From Pelomonas sp. BJYL3 (GTDB lineage: Bacteria; Pseudomonadota; Gammaproteobacteria; Burkholderiales; Burkholderiaceae_C), in assembly GCF_027257975.1 (NCBI RefSeq), contig NZ_JANZKX010000004.1:248001-312000 (forward strand): a DNA stretch of 64,000 bases. The letters run 5' to 3'. The notes beneath the pieces were generated by a model. It saw only the letters and a list, made by a program, of their open reading frames with translations. It made no database searches and was not told the DNA's origin. The position numbers and the translations under genes were made by a program. Positions 63,970 through 64,000 of this stretch are shown piece after piece (position 1 is the stretch's first letter; every line of letters starts with the position of its first letter).

Positions 63970-64000
63970 CACGCAGTACCTGACGATGGATCGACGTTGC

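Overview
The window looks like chromosomal DNA of a high-GC (roughly 70%) betaproteobacterium, most likely Burkholderiales, in the Roseateles/Pelomonas/Mitsuaria-type (Sphaerotilaceae) neighbourhood. The reasons are a complete paaABCDE operon with a TetR-type PaaR, a PEP-CTERM protein with a sigma-54 promoter, an HPr-rel-A cassette, and the codon use. The genus is an inference and was not tested. I see no rRNA, tRNA, CRISPR array, prophage or insertion sequence. Coding density is high, and most genes are housekeeping or accessory metabolic genes in small operons.

Layout. 1-2766: a leftward four-gene cassette made of a twin-arginine exported protein, a PqqD-like protein, an HPr-kinase-like protein and a nucleotidyltransferase cut by the window edge. 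It is preceded by a perfect 21-bp palindrome and resembles the tailoring part of a peptide modification system. 3007-7550: pssA, a DMT exporter, a divergent argO/argP pair, an AraC regulator and a small secreted protein. 7856-10917: glpD and glpK, divergent across 41 bp. 11049-15340: a large hybrid histidine kinase and a manganese exporter behind a yybP-ykoY manganese riboswitch. 15340-24340: VOC protein, TfoX C-terminal domain, prolyl-4-hydroxylase-like enzyme, YafY regulator, acyltransferase, diguanylate cyclase, GST, phosphatase and others. 24442-27032: an exported amine oxidase/cytochrome c/RidA module. 27136-37803: orphan PstS with a Pho box, Ser/Thr kinase, penicillin-acylase-family enzyme plus cytochrome, membrane-anchored receiver, tandem-GNAT and TPR proteins.

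37940-49491 is the phenylacetate catabolism locus: paaY facing paaG-I-K-A-B-C-D-E-R, then a periplasmic binding protein and paaZ. A perfect PaaR-type palindrome lies in the divergent promoter region. PaaK makes phenylacetyl-CoA, PaaABCDE epoxidises it, PaaG isomerises it to oxepin-CoA and PaaZ opens the ring. PaaF, PaaH and PaaJ, needed for the final beta-oxidation, are not here. 49512-64000: glutaminyl cyclase, S46 peptidase, a Cys-rich-tailed protein, the PEP-CTERM protein, a MATE exporter, a lipoprotein, a peptide-type ABC permease pair with binding protein and amidase but no ATPase, and a fructokinase-like PfkB enzyme.

The two most unusual signals are not genes. One is a dispersed repeat of about 85 bp that folds into three hairpins. 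It has four copies here, three of them inside the paa operon, and the stems differ between copies by compensatory changes that keep pairing. The other is a 16-mer, GCAAGACCTGACCCCC, found seven times at 15/16 identity or better, on both strands, in intergenic DNA and inside or at the first codons of unrelated genes.
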